The notes below the pieces were generated by a model. That model did not search any database. It was not told where the DNA came from and was given only the letters and a program-made list of their open reading frames with translations. 64,000 bases of DNA, taken from positions 5,146,001 to 5,210,000 of the forward strand of contig NZ_JAPELX010000001.1 in NCBI RefSeq assembly GCF_026343335.1. The letters are read 5' to 3'. The first letter of the stretch is position 1. The number at the start of each line of letters is the position of its first letter. Positions 1 to 8,995 of the stretch are shown piece after piece. The stretch comes from Streptomyces sp. NBC_00078. GTDB lineage: Bacteria; Actinomycetota; Actinomycetes; Streptomycetales; Streptomycetaceae. The translations under genes and the position numbers were made by a program.

Positions 1-98
1 ACGGAGAGCCGAGGCGGTTGCCGTACCTGCTCTGACCTGCGCTTGCAACGGCCAAGACGGCAAAGACGCACCACGCCACTACCCCAGGAGTACCCCGC

Positions 99-1037
99 TT
101 GAGGATCTCTCTCATATCCCGTCGCCGAGACCGCCTGCCGCTGGACGACCAGACCGGTCAGGAGCAACCAGCGAAGACGAAGCTCACTGCGGAGCAGTAC
201 GTGCTCCGCACGGCCGGCATCGTCATCGTGGCCCTTACCGCCGGTGCGTTCTGGCTCTCCTACGCCCACCTGGCCGACGTCGCCGCCCAGCACGGACTCC
301 GCGACTCGCCGACCCGCCGATGGGCGTGGCCCGCGACGCTGGACGCGTTCATCGTCGCGGGCGAGCTGCTCATGCTCCGCGCGGGACTGCGCCGCGTCAC
401 CGACCCATGGGCCATCGGCGTCACCGCCATCGGATCATTCGGCTCCATCGGGCTCAACGTGGCCGGGGTGACCGGCACTCGCGAAGTCAGCAGTGTCCCG
501 TTGCTCGACTACGTGGTTGCCGCGGTTCCCCCGGCCGCCGCGATGGTGGCCTTCGGCGTGCTGATGCGGCAGATTCACGAGCTCGTCGCGGAGCCTGTCG
601 ACTACTCGGGCCCTGATTCAGCGCAGGTGCCGGAACCACCGGCCACCACATCCGTCCAGCCCGCCGAAACATCGGCCCTCGCGGTCGGCCAGTCTGCCGG
701 GGCTCCGGCCGGGCGGGTCCGGTCTGCCGGTCTGCTGGTTGCGCACGGCCAGAGCACTGGGCTGCCGGTCGCCGTATCCGTCCAGTCGCCAGAATCGCCC
801 GCCTCTGCTGCCGCGGGCAAGTTGCGCGGCGGTCGTCCGCCCGGCGCCCCACTCCGGGTACTCGTGGAGATCGGCCGGGCTGCTGCCGCTGAGCAGGGCA
901 AGCTCACCCGGGCCGTCGTCCGAACGGCGATTGAGGACAAGGGACTGACGGTTGGCAGCAAGCGGCTGACCGAAGTGATGGACACCCTCCGGGCCGAGCC
1001 CGAAGCCCCCGCCGAGACCGATCGGTCTGGCGGCTGA
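99..1037 (+). CDS. DUF2637 membrane protein of an integrative/conjugative element
   Basis: A 312-aa protein with about four hydrophobic segments in residues 35-155 (around AGIVIVALTAGAFWLSYAHL, the LDAFIVAGELLML stretch, WAIGVTAIGSFGSIGLNVAG, and the VVAAVPPAAAMVAFGVLM stretch). This is the usual layout of DUF2637 (SpdB-like) proteins found beside transfer genes on actinomycete plasmids and integrative elements. Residues 160-260 are a low-complexity Pro/Ala/Ser linker, and the C-terminal 60 residues look like a small helical DNA-binding or partner-binding domain. The start is TTG, with AGGAG eight bases upstream. It precedes mobC and the relaxase on the same strand, so a role in plasmid spread or mobilization is likely. 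The exact function of the family is unknown. Confidence 0.75.
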   Translation: MRISLISRRRDRLPLDDQTGQEQPAKTKLTAEQYVLRTAGIVIVALTAGAFWLSYAHLADVAAQHGLRDSPTRRWAWPATLDAFIVAGELLMLRAGLRRVTDPWAIGVTAIGSFGSIGLNVAGVTGTREVSSVPLLDYVVAAVPPAAAMVAFGVLMRQIHELVAEPVDYSGPDSAQVPEPPATTSVQPAETSALAVGQSAGAPAGRVRSAGLLVAHGQSTGLPVAVSVQSPESPASAAAGKLRGGRPPGAPLRVLVEIGRAAAAEQGKLTRAVVRTAIEDKGLTVGSKRLTEVMDTLRAEPEAPAETDRSGG

Positions 1038-1208
1038 CCGGAACCGCTGCCGGGTGACCGGAACCCTTCCGTTCACCGGGCCCGCCGGTCACCGCCCCGC
1101 GTAACGCGCCATCGTCCACACCTGTGGATAAGGCGGTGTCTGCCTGAACTGTGTCTGACCTTGCTGTTGGCACGCACACCTTCCCTGCCCCTCTCTGGAG
1201 AACCCCCG
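1038..1208. other. Intergenic region, possible oriT
   Basis: A 171-bp gap directly upstream of the MobC/relaxase pair, the position where oriT usually lies. It contains imperfect inverted repeats around 1070-1115 (ACCGGGCCCGCCGGT and GCGTAACGCGCC) and the mobC ribosome site CTGGAGA just before 1209. I see no recognisable nic-site consensus, so the oriT call rests on position only. Confidence 0.25.
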
Positions 1209-2005
<797 letters not shown>

Positions 2006-2009
<4 letters not shown>

Positions 2010-3736
2010 TCGCTGCCATCAAACCGGCCGGATCTAACACCCGTGGCCTGCTCGCCTACCTCTATGGCCCCGGCCGCCAGGACGAGCACCTCGACCCGCA
2101 CATCGTGGCGGGCTTCGCGATGCTCGGCATGCCCGACCCCGGCCGCGGCGAGAACGCCACCCTCACTGAACTCGCCGGCTACCTCGACGAGCCCGTACGG
2201 CTGCGCAACAGCGAGTTCGGACGCGAGGTCACCGACCACGTGTGGCACTGCCCCGTGCGCGCCGCACCCGAAGACCACTACCTCTCCGACGCCGAATGGG
2301 GCGAGATAGCCCAGCGCATCGTCGAGGCCGCCGACATCGCTCCGGCTGGTGACGACCTGGGCTGCCGCTGGATTGCCGTACGCCATGCCGACGACCACAT
2401 CCACATCCTGGCCACCACCGTTCGCGAAGACGGCCGCCGTCCCAAGCTCCACGACAGCGGCCTGCGCGTCGGTGATGCCTGCCGCGAGATCGAAAAGGAC
2501 TACGGGCTCAGGCAGTTGAAGAAGGGTGACCGCACCGGAACCCGCCGCCCCAGCCAAGCTGAGATGCACAAGGCAGAGCGCCTCGGTTGGGAGCAGACCA
2601 GCCCGCAGTGGCTCGAAGATCGCATCCGAGCAGCCATCCCCCACGCTCGCACGGCCGAAGAACTCCTCGCCTACCTCGAAGCCGACGGCGTCGCGATCAA
2701 GCCCAGGCGCGGGCCCTCTGGAGATCTCCTCGGCTACGCCGCCGGACGCCCCGGCGACCTCAACGAGATGGGGCAACAGATCTTCCATCCGGGCAAGAGG
2801 ATCGCTCCGGACCTCACCCTGCCCAAACTGCGGGCCCGTCTGGAAGCCGTCGTACCCGAAGAACACCCCACCGCCCGCCGCAACAAGCCCGCCACCCCCT
2901 GGCAGCAGGCCACCGACGCCCTCGACATGCTCCACGCCCAACTCACCGACACCACCGGCGCCGACAGCGGCGACGAACGCTCCCAGGCCCACATCGCGGC
3001 CCTCGGTGAACTCATTGAAGCCACCGCCCAGCAGGCGCCGGTCCTCTTGCGCGCCGAACTCGACGCCGCAGCAAGGGAGTTCGCCCGCGCTCAGCGCTCC
3101 CAGATCCGGGCCGAAGACCGTGCCGCCGACGCAGTACGCATCGCCGCCCGCGACATCGTCCACACTGCTACAGGCCCGGACGGCAGCGCCCTCGCCGCTT
3201 TGGTCGCTGCCCTCGTCTGGTCCGTGGTCCTCTCCCGGCGCTGGCACGAGGCCAAGCAGCATGCCCACCAGGCCGATGCCGCGCGTCAGGCCCTTCACCA
3301 CCTACAGGCCGCCGCCGACCACGCCATGAGCCCCATGCTCGCCGAACTGGGGCATCGCCACCCCAAGGAACAGCTCCGTCTCACCCTGGCCAGCGACGTG
3401 CGCGCCGCTGTCCCCGACCACGCCGCCCGCATCCTCGCCGACCCCAGCTGGCCCGCCCTGGCCACCGTCCTCACCGACGCCGAAGCGCGCGGTCATCAAC
3501 CCCACCAGCTCCTCAAAGAGGCGGCTGCACAACGCGAACTGGACACCGCTCGCCAGCCCGCCCGCGTACTGATCAGCCGTATCCAGCACACCGGCCGAAA
3601 TCCGGTACTCAACCGCCGGGCTGAAGCCGCTCGTCGACGCTCCACCGTCGCAGGTTCGGTTTCCACCCAGCAGAGCCGTAACGCCCAGTTCGCAGTGGTG
3701 GCGACGGTGCCTGCCGACCAGCACCGCCGCCGGTAG
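2006..3736 (+). CDS. Relaxase / mobilization nuclease (MobA/VirD2-type)
   Basis: A 576-aa protein. The N-terminal ~180 residues are a relaxase domain: a probable catalytic tyrosine near residues 18-20 (LLAYLYGPGR) and the metal-binding triad HADDHIH at 127-133, matching the HxDxHxH motif of the family. Relaxases nick oriT and stay bound to the 5' end while one strand is transferred. Residues 190-290 probably extend DNA binding. The C-terminal ~290 residues are alanine-rich and helical, with one hydrophobic stretch (ALAALVAALVWSVVL, ~397-411) that could touch a membrane or coupling protein. It overlaps mobC by ATGA. No FtsK/TraB-like coupling protein is visible in the window, so the element may be mobilizable rather than self-transmissible. 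Confidence 0.9.
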
Positions 3737-3761
3737 GTGAGAGACGCTTCCTTTGCCCGCC

Positions 3762-4340
3762 CTAGGCGGCTTCCGCTTCGGATGAGGTGTCGGAGGCAGC
3801 AGCCGGCGCGATGGGCACCAGCGCGGCCCACCCCAGAACCTCGACCAGGTGCTCGGCCAGGAGGCCGACATGGGGGTCGGGCTGAATCAGTGCGGTTGCC
3901 CGGCCGTGGGCGGTGCGTTCGGCGGCCCATTCGTGGTCGACGTTGGTGAAGTCGTCGTCGATCCAGATGGCGGGTGCGTCGCCGAGCCAGGCGTCGACGT
4001 GGTCGCGTTTCCAGAGGCAGCCGTGGGGGTGGCTGGTGGTGATCTGGGGACGCGGTAGGTCGATGTAGGGGAGGGGCGGCAGGCCGAGGAGCGGGCCGAT
4101 GAGCGTGGTGGCGTCCTGGCGCCAGCTGGTGCACCAGACGGGGATGACCAGGCCAGTTCGGATCACGTGCATGAGCAGGGGGCCATGCGCGGGGTTGAGC
4201 CAGACGGTGACCGGGTCGTCGGCGTTGCGGCTGGTGGGAACGACATCGTGGCGGCGGTGGGTGGCCGGGGTGGTCACATCGGCGTTCGGGAAGGGTATGA
4301 GGACGCCGTCGACGTCGAGGAGCAGGTAGGGCGGGCGCAT
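3762..4340 (-). CDS. HAD-superfamily-like hydrolase
   Basis: A 192-aa protein. It begins with YLLLDVDGVLIPF, the HAD motif I (DxDG, nucleophile Asp9 and acid/base Asp11). VIPVWCTSW near residue 70 fits motif II, and WIDDDF near residue 140 fits motif IV (DD). HAD enzymes hydrolyse phosphate esters through an aspartyl-phosphate; the substrate here is unknown. The ATG has GGAG upstream. It is the last gene of a minus-strand operon after the methyltransferase (31-bp gap), the APH-like kinase and the 249-aa unknown protein. A kinase and a phosphatase in one operon suggests a small-molecule modification route. Confidence 0.7.
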   Translation of the reverse strand: MRPPYLLLDVDGVLIPFPNADVTTPATHRRHDVVPTSRNADDPVTVWLNPAHGPLLMHVIRTGLVIPVWCTSWRQDATTLIGPLLGLPPLPYIDLPRPQITTSHPHGCLWKRDHVDAWLGDAPAIWIDDDFTNVDHEWAAERTAHGRATALIQPDPHVGLLAEHLVEVLGWAALVPIAPAAASDTSSEAEAA

Positions 4341-4955
4341 CGGTTTCTCCCAGGGGTGCCGGGGCTGAGGGTCAGAGCTTGCGTGCGGTGATCAGCAGGG
4401 TGGTGGGCCAGCAGGCGCCGTGGCGGGCGTCGTGGAACTCCTGGGCCGAGGTGAGCCAGAGGCCGGAGTGGTCGAGATGTTTCTCCCAGCGGTCGGCATC
4501 GAAGTCCCAGCGGGCGATGGGTAGTCGGGTGAGGTCGGGGAGGGTGACGTAGTCACGGCGTGGACGGTCGTCGGTAGTGGGGCGCAAACCGCCGCGCTGG
4601 GGGTGGGGGACGGAGAAGGCGAGGGTCCGCCCGGGTTTGAGGTGCTGGGCGATGGCGGGCAGTAGGAGCTCGGGGGCTACCAGTCCGATGGCTCCGAAGA
4701 CGGAATAGATGGCGTCGAAGTGCTCGGCGGAGGCTTGCAGGTAGTGCAGGGCGTGGCCGGCGACGACGGCCAGGTTGTTCAGTCGGCCGTAGTGGGAGCG
4801 GGCTCGGCGGACCTGGAGGCCGACAAGGTCGACGGCGGTGACCTGGGCGCCGTACCGAGTGGCTAGTGCTCTGACCGCATACCTTCGCCGGGTTGAGCGG
4901 GTGTGTGGCCATTGATGCCGGCTACCTGGCCGTGGCATCCGCCTATGCTCGGCTC

Positions 4956-5597
4956 GTGCAGCCGCTTTCCGACAGCAGCAATCCGTTGGTCACGGCGTTC
5001 CCAGCCGAGCTTGCAAGCGATGCCGAGGCAGTCCTGGCGGTGATGCCTGATTCTCGGTTCCCGCCGCATGCCTCGTTCTCGGTCGCTGTAGAGGGCCAGC
5101 AGGTTTTGATCCCCGGCCGCCTCTACAACGGCGAGCCGCCAACTGACGCGGTGGCGTCGCTTTCGTCGCGCCAACGGCAGCTTCTGCACTGTCTGTACTC
5201 AAGGCACTGCGACGGGGTGGTCAGACAGCGTCATCTGGAGAAGGTCGTTGGTTCCACGGACCCATGGGTCGTCCCCTTCGTCGTGCAGCTGGTTGGCGAG
5301 TACGTCTTGGAAATCCTGGTGGTCATCTGCGATGAGCTCCGTGGCCTCGCCACGCCCGGCACCTGCGGCCACCTCGCTTACGGGCAGTTCATCGTGGACA
5401 ACCCGGCCTTCTTCGCACGCACGCAACGGCGGGTCGTGAGCTACTGGAACTGCTACTACCGGGGCACCTACGCGAGCTTCCGGGGCTACCCAGGGTGCAC
5501 TCTTCTTGACCTCCTACGGTCCGCTGCCTCCGACAGAGCAGGGCGTCCCTGGCCCAACCTCGCTCCAGTCGGCGCCAGCGTGGACGGCTACTGCTAG
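4956..5597 (+). CDS. Unknown protein carried inside the IS630-type element
   Basis: A 213-aa protein that I do not recognise. The GTG at 4956 is preferred; a TTG at 4893 is in frame but lies in the inverted repeat, whose inner end is 4895. The middle is strongly helical (LSSRQRQLLHCLYSRHCDG, then a hydrophobic run FVVQLVGEYVLEILVVICDEL), and the C-terminal third is aromatic (YWNCYYRGTYASFRGYPG). No enzyme motif is evident. It converges on the transposase gene with 28 bp between stops and lies wholly within the inverted repeats, so it moves with the element. It could assist or restrain transposition, or be cargo. Confidence 0.75.
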   Translation: MQPLSDSSNPLVTAFPAELASDAEAVLAVMPDSRFPPHASFSVAVEGQQVLIPGRLYNGEPPTDAVASLSSRQRQLLHCLYSRHCDGVVRQRHLEKVVGSTDPWVVPFVVQLVGEYVLEILVVICDELRGLATPGTCGHLAYGQFIVDNPAFFARTQRRVVSYWNCYYRGTYASFRGYPGCTLLDLLRSAASDRAGRPWPNLAPVGASVDGYC

Positions 5598-5625
5598 GAC
5601 TCGGCCGGGAAAGATATCCGGCCGG

Positions 5626-6777
5626 TCAAGCGGCATCGGCGAGGGGACGTCCGCCCCAACGGATGCCCTTCTCGCTGCGGATGCGAGCGCGCTCGCGGCG
5701 CTGGGCTGCCAGCACGTCGGGGTGACGGGCATTCGCGTTGCGCCAGCGCAGATAGGCGTGCAGGGCCCGGGTCTGCACGGTGTGGTTGCGGTGGTTGGAG
5801 TTCGCGACGGTGAACTGCCGCAACGGTCCGAAGTGCGCCTCGATCGGGTTGGCCCAGGACGCGTATGTCGGCGTGAAGCACAGCTCGACGCGGTTCTTCT
5901 TCGCCCAGCGGCGGATCGTCTCGCCCTTGTGGGCGGACAGGTTGTCCAGGATGACGTAGATCGGGGCGCCGTCCGGGCGGGCGGCCCGGATCGACCTGAG
6001 CGCGGCCAGGGTGTTCGCGGCCCCCTTCTTCCGGCGGTTGACGCCCCAGAGCGTGTCGTCGCCGACCGAATAGCAGCCGTGGAAGTACCTGACGCCGTGG
6101 GTGCGGTGGTAGGTCGCCGGGTGCCGCTCGGGATGACTGGCGGGAGCCCAGCACGCACCGCCGGTGGGGCGGATTCCGAGCGGGCCGAACTCGTCGAACG
6201 CGAAGACCCGGTCCGGGAAGCGGTCCAGGACCTCCTCGATCCGGTCCAGCTTTGCCTCGCGGTCGGGGTCCGGGGACTCCTTCCACGTCTTGGTGCGCTG
6301 GAAGGTGATGCCGCGGCGGGCGAGCAGACGGCGTAATGCCTCGCGACCGATGCGGATGACCCGCCCATGGACTTTCCGCAGGTAGGCGGCGAGTTTGCGG
6401 ATGGACCAGCGGGTGAAGGGCTGGCCGAGCTTGGTCGGGCGGGTGGTGGCCGTCTGGACGACGAAGTCCTCGTCGTCAGGACTGAGCAGGCGGGGACGGC
6501 CTCCCGCCCACCGAGGGTCCAGACAGGCCAGGCCGATCTCGTTGAACCGGTGGATCACATCCCGGACTGTGTCCTCGTCGGCCTGCACCAGCTGGGCGAT
6601 CACCGGGACCCGGTTCCCGCCAGCCGACGCCAGTAGCATCATCGCGCGTCGGAAGCGCACCGAACTGGTGCTGCCCCGGCGCACGATCTGCTGCAGCTTC
6701 TGCCCCTCCTGGTCGGTCAACCTGCGCACGCGGACAGGCTCAGCCACCGCACCCCCAGCACTCGGATCGGACGTCAC
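5626..6777 (-). CDS. IS630-family DDE transposase
   Basis: About 383 aa from a GTG at 6777 (an upstream start at 6804 is in frame). The N-terminal ~150 residues hold helix-turn-helix segments (VPVIAQLVQADEDTVRDVIH, then FTRWSIRKLAAYL) that would bind the inverted repeats. The C-terminal half has the three acidic catalytic motifs: FAFDEFGPL (first D), YVILDNLSAH (second D) and WANPIEAHF (final E). It cuts and pastes the element at TA dinucleotides. There is no frameshift or stop, so the element may still be active. Confidence 0.93.
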   Translation of the reverse strand: MTSDPSAGGAVAEPVRVRRLTDQEGQKLQQIVRRGSTSSVRFRRAMMLLASAGGNRVPVIAQLVQADEDTVRDVIHRFNEIGLACLDPRWAGGRPRLLSPDDEDFVVQTATTRPTKLGQPFTRWSIRKLAAYLRKVHGRVIRIGREALRRLLARRGITFQRTKTWKESPDPDREAKLDRIEEVLDRFPDRVFAFDEFGPLGIRPTGGACWAPASHPERHPATYHRTHGVRYFHGCYSVGDDTLWGVNRRKKGAANTLAALRSIRAARPDGAPIYVILDNLSAHKGETIRRWAKKNRVELCFTPTYASWANPIEAHFGPLRQFTVANSNHRNHTVQTRALHAYLRWRNANARHPDVLAAQRRERARIRSEKGIRWGGRPLADAA

Positions 6778-7035
6778 CGCACATCCAACCGCCCCGACCA
6801 CCAACCCGGCGAACCAATGTGGTCAGAGCACTAGGTGGGCGGCGTTGTGGCCGGGGCCGCAACCGAGTTCCAGCAGCCGCTTGTGGCGTAGGTCCGGGCC
6901 GAGGATCTCGGCTCCGGGGCCGCTGCCGGGTCGGGTGGTCCATTCCATACACGCAGGCACGGACAGCGGCTCGGCGGGAGCAGCCGTGGTGCGTTGGAGG
7001 GCGTGGACGTACCAGGGGGAAGCCTGGGCGAGCAC

Positions 7036-7947
7036 CTAGACCTCCAGGAGGTGCAGTACGTCGGTGAGGTGGCGGCGTACGGTCTTGATGTAGGCGGGGT
7101 CGGTGGCCGGGTCGTTGATCCAGCGGATGGACTGCTCCATGAACCACTCGACGGCCCACATGCGGTGCCAGCCCAGCGCCCACTTCTCGGCGGAGAGACC
7201 GCCTCGTTCGGCGAGGGCGTCTGGGGTGCCGCCCTCGGTGACGTAGGTGTTCAGGAAGACGCGCAGGCGGACGGGGTCGGGGGTGTCGAGGGTGCCGTGC
7301 CAGCTCGCGAGGTCGAGGAGGCCGGGGCCGGTGAAGGCGCGGGCGAAGTCGAGCAGGCGCCAGCCGTGTCGGCCGATGTGGAGGCTGGTGGGGTGGAACT
7401 CGGAGTGCACCCAGCCGAACGGGGCCACGGCCGTACCGGCTGAGCGTTCCTCGGCAGCCTGGGCGATCCGGTCGAGCACGTCCTCAACGTCGTCCGCGTC
7501 CTGCCACCGTTCCGCCTTGCGGAGCTGGGCGAGGTGGTCCAGGGCCCGGCTCGGCAGGGTGCGCAGCCGCTCCTGGTCGAGGACGGGCAGGGCGGCAGCG
7601 GTACGGGTGCGGTGCAGGACCACGGCTGCGGCTGCGCCGTCGAGGTCGTCGGCTTCGCGGACGGGGGCGCCGAGGTCTTCCAGCAGCATCCCGAGCCAGC
7701 CGTCCAGGACGGCGGACGAGTGAACGGTGGGTACGGGGACACCAAGGGTGTGGGCCAGCCGGAGTGCCTGATCCTCGCTGTCGAACGGCTTCTTGGCGTA
7801 CTTGAAGACGGCCGTGGTGCCGTCGGTGAAGGTCAGGCGTTCGACGCCGGACATGGACCACACGCGCACCTCCTCGCGAAGGGCAGTGGTCCGGTCGTTC
7901 AGGGTGAGCAGGTGGTCGAGGAGTTCAGTGCTGGGGTTCGCGGTCAT
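7036..7947 (-). CDS. Aminoglycoside phosphotransferase-like small-molecule kinase
   Basis: A 303-aa protein; the ATG at 7947 has GGAG upstream. The N-terminal lobe has FTDGTTAVFKYAK, with the probable ATP-binding lysine. The C-terminal lobe carries FGWVHSEFHPTSLHI, a divergent form of the catalytic HGDxHxxN loop, and WRLLDFARAFTGPGLLDLA in place of the usual (I/V)DWE/DFG metal-binding segment. The HGD-to-HSE change and loss of Asn make catalysis uncertain, though the fold is clearly APH-like. The stop codon abuts the methyltransferase GTG, and the 249-aa gene ends 76 bp upstream, so the genes form one operon. The substrate is unknown. Confidence 0.75.
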   Translation of the reverse strand: MTANPSTELLDHLLTLNDRTTALREEVRVWSMSGVERLTFTDGTTAVFKYAKKPFDSEDQALRLAHTLGVPVPTVHSSAVLDGWLGMLLEDLGAPVREADDLDGAAAAVVLHRTRTAAALPVLDQERLRTLPSRALDHLAQLRKAERWQDADDVEDVLDRIAQAAEERSAGTAVAPFGWVHSEFHPTSLHIGRHGWRLLDFARAFTGPGLLDLASWHGTLDTPDPVRLRVFLNTYVTEGGTPDALAERGGLSAEKWALGWHRMWAVEWFMEQSIRWINDPATDPAYIKTVRRHLTDVLHLLEV

Positions 7948-8023
7948 GTCGGGGCTCCTGTGGGGTTGGCGGCGTCCGGGGCGGGCAGAGGTGTCGGCCC
8001 GCCCCGGAGCCAAGACGGTGGTG

Positions 8024-8773
8024 CTACGCGACAGGGCTCACGCGGTGGGCGTAGACCTGCTCGATCCACCCGGCCTTGAAGGCGGCGAGGTCGTCGCGGA
8101 AGGTGGCCATCGAGGCACCGTAGGGCGCCACGACCCCGCCGGACTGGTCCGGCACGGACTGGCAGCCGTGCACGAGCCGGCCGCCGAGGGCGGCGTGGGC
8201 CTTGATGGACTCGATGCGGCGGTGCTCGTTGAACCAGCCGCCGTGGTAGACCTCGTCGAGCATGCCGCCTGTCTCGTCGTCCAGGTCGAAGACGACGGAG
8301 GTGGCGGCGGGGAAGAACCAGCACGGGCCGACGTTGGAGATGTGCCCGTCCAGCTCGACCTTGTTGAGCGCCATCAGCGTGGCCGCCTCGCGCAGCATCC
8401 GCAGGTGCTCGGCGGTGATCTGCGGCAGACCGAGGCCGGCCAGGTGCTCGTCGCGGAACAGGTAGGCGTACACCTCGTAGGCGGTGGCGAGCACGCGGGC
8501 GGCGTCCGAGGTCGACTGGGCGTGGGTCTTGATGAACTCCAGCGTGAGCTGCTCGACCGCGCTCTCGGTGGTCTCCTCCACGTGCAGGAGCCGGGACTTG
8601 ACCAGCTCCCAGTCGGCGACGAGCCACGTGTTCGACTCGAAGCGGAAGAAGTACTCGGCCGGGTCGATGGCGATGCGCCGGCCGTCGATGTGGATGCCGG
8701 GCAGGCGGCTCCAGCGCTCGTCGAACGCCTCGGGCAGTACGACCGTGATGGCCGTGGTGTCGATGGTGGTCAC
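8024..8773 (-). CDS. Unknown 249-aa protein, first gene of the kinase operon
   Basis: The GTG at 8773 has GGAG at the right spacing; an upstream in-frame extension to 8929 is less likely. It is soluble, with no signal peptide. It is helical in the middle (residues ~75-150) and has a conserved-looking segment with GPCWFFPAATSVVFDLDDE and YHGGWFNEHRRIESIKAHA, rich in His, Asp, Glu and Trp, which could form a metal or nucleotide site. I do not recognise the family. It heads the operon followed by the APH-like kinase, methyltransferase and HAD protein, and is divergent from the HTH/TPR regulator, so it is probably the first enzyme or a scaffold of that pathway. Confidence 0.7.
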   Translation of the reverse strand: MTTIDTTAITVVLPEAFDERWSRLPGIHIDGRRIAIDPAEYFFRFESNTWLVADWELVKSRLLHVEETTESAVEQLTLEFIKTHAQSTSDAARVLATAYEVYAYLFRDEHLAGLGLPQITAEHLRMLREAATLMALNKVELDGHISNVGPCWFFPAATSVVFDLDDETGGMLDEVYHGGWFNEHRRIESIKAHAALGGRLVHGCQSVPDQSGGVVAPYGASMATFRDDLAAFKAGWIEQVYAHRVSPVA

Positions 8774-8995
8774 CGTGTCTCCGTCTCTGATCGGCCGGGT
8801 CTGGGCACAGGAATGCCCGAACCCGGTGTAGGCGTACGGAACTTCGGGGGCCGCCCGGCCGAAGGGGGGAGCCTGGTCACGGTGTCGGACCGGGGCCGGG
8901 CGGCTGATGATTAGTGAACCCTCCGTCACGCACAGTGGGTACGGTGAGAGCTAGTTGAAGCGGTATACGCGGTTTACAGCTCCGGAGCGGAGGCG
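8774..8995. promoter_or_regulatory. Divergent promoter region between the kinase operon and its HTH regulator
   Basis: A 222-bp AT-richer gap between two divergent genes. Around 8957-8980 it holds the partial repeat GCGGTATACGCGGTTTACAG, two similar half-sites that could be an operator or a -10 region. I cannot assign promoters exactly. Confidence 0.35.

Larger units (their letters stand above)
4866..6831 (-). mobile_element. IS630-family insertion sequence with a passenger gene, 1,966 bp
   Basis: Both ends are visible. The left end 4866-4895 and the reverse complement of the right end 6802-6831 agree at 26 of 30 positions; both start GTGCTCTGACC and finish TTCGCCGGGTTG. The element is flanked by TA at 4864-4865 and 6832-6833, the TA target duplication typical of IS630/Tc1-mariner elements. 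It contains an uninterrupted DDE transposase on the minus strand and a convergent plus-strand gene of unknown function. It interrupts a methyltransferase gene exactly. At nearly 2 kb it is longer than a simple IS630 element (~1.1-1.2 kb) because of the passenger gene. Confidence 0.95.
4372..7035 (-). pseudogene. SAM-dependent methyltransferase split by an IS630-type element
   Basis: The gene survives as two pieces. The N-terminal piece (7035 to ~6832, GTG start directly after the kinase stop) ends in motif I, LLELGCGPGHNAAHL. The C-terminal piece (~4865 to 4372) continues with ATRYGAQVTAVDL (motif II), YSVFGAIG, the motif IV/V region and the C-terminal strand. Between them lies the IS at 4866-6831. 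Removing the IS and one TA joins the pieces in frame as GHNAAHL-ATRYGAQV, an unbroken class I Rossmann methyltransferase of about 230 aa. The target is unknown. Loss is probably recent because both halves are otherwise intact. The 31-bp spacing to the HAD gene shows it was part of that operon. Confidence 0.9.

Noticed and set aside
1..98. End of an upstream gene
   Set aside because: The first 98 bases show no continuous coding frame with a recognisable product; only the ribosome site of the DUF2637 gene is clear.
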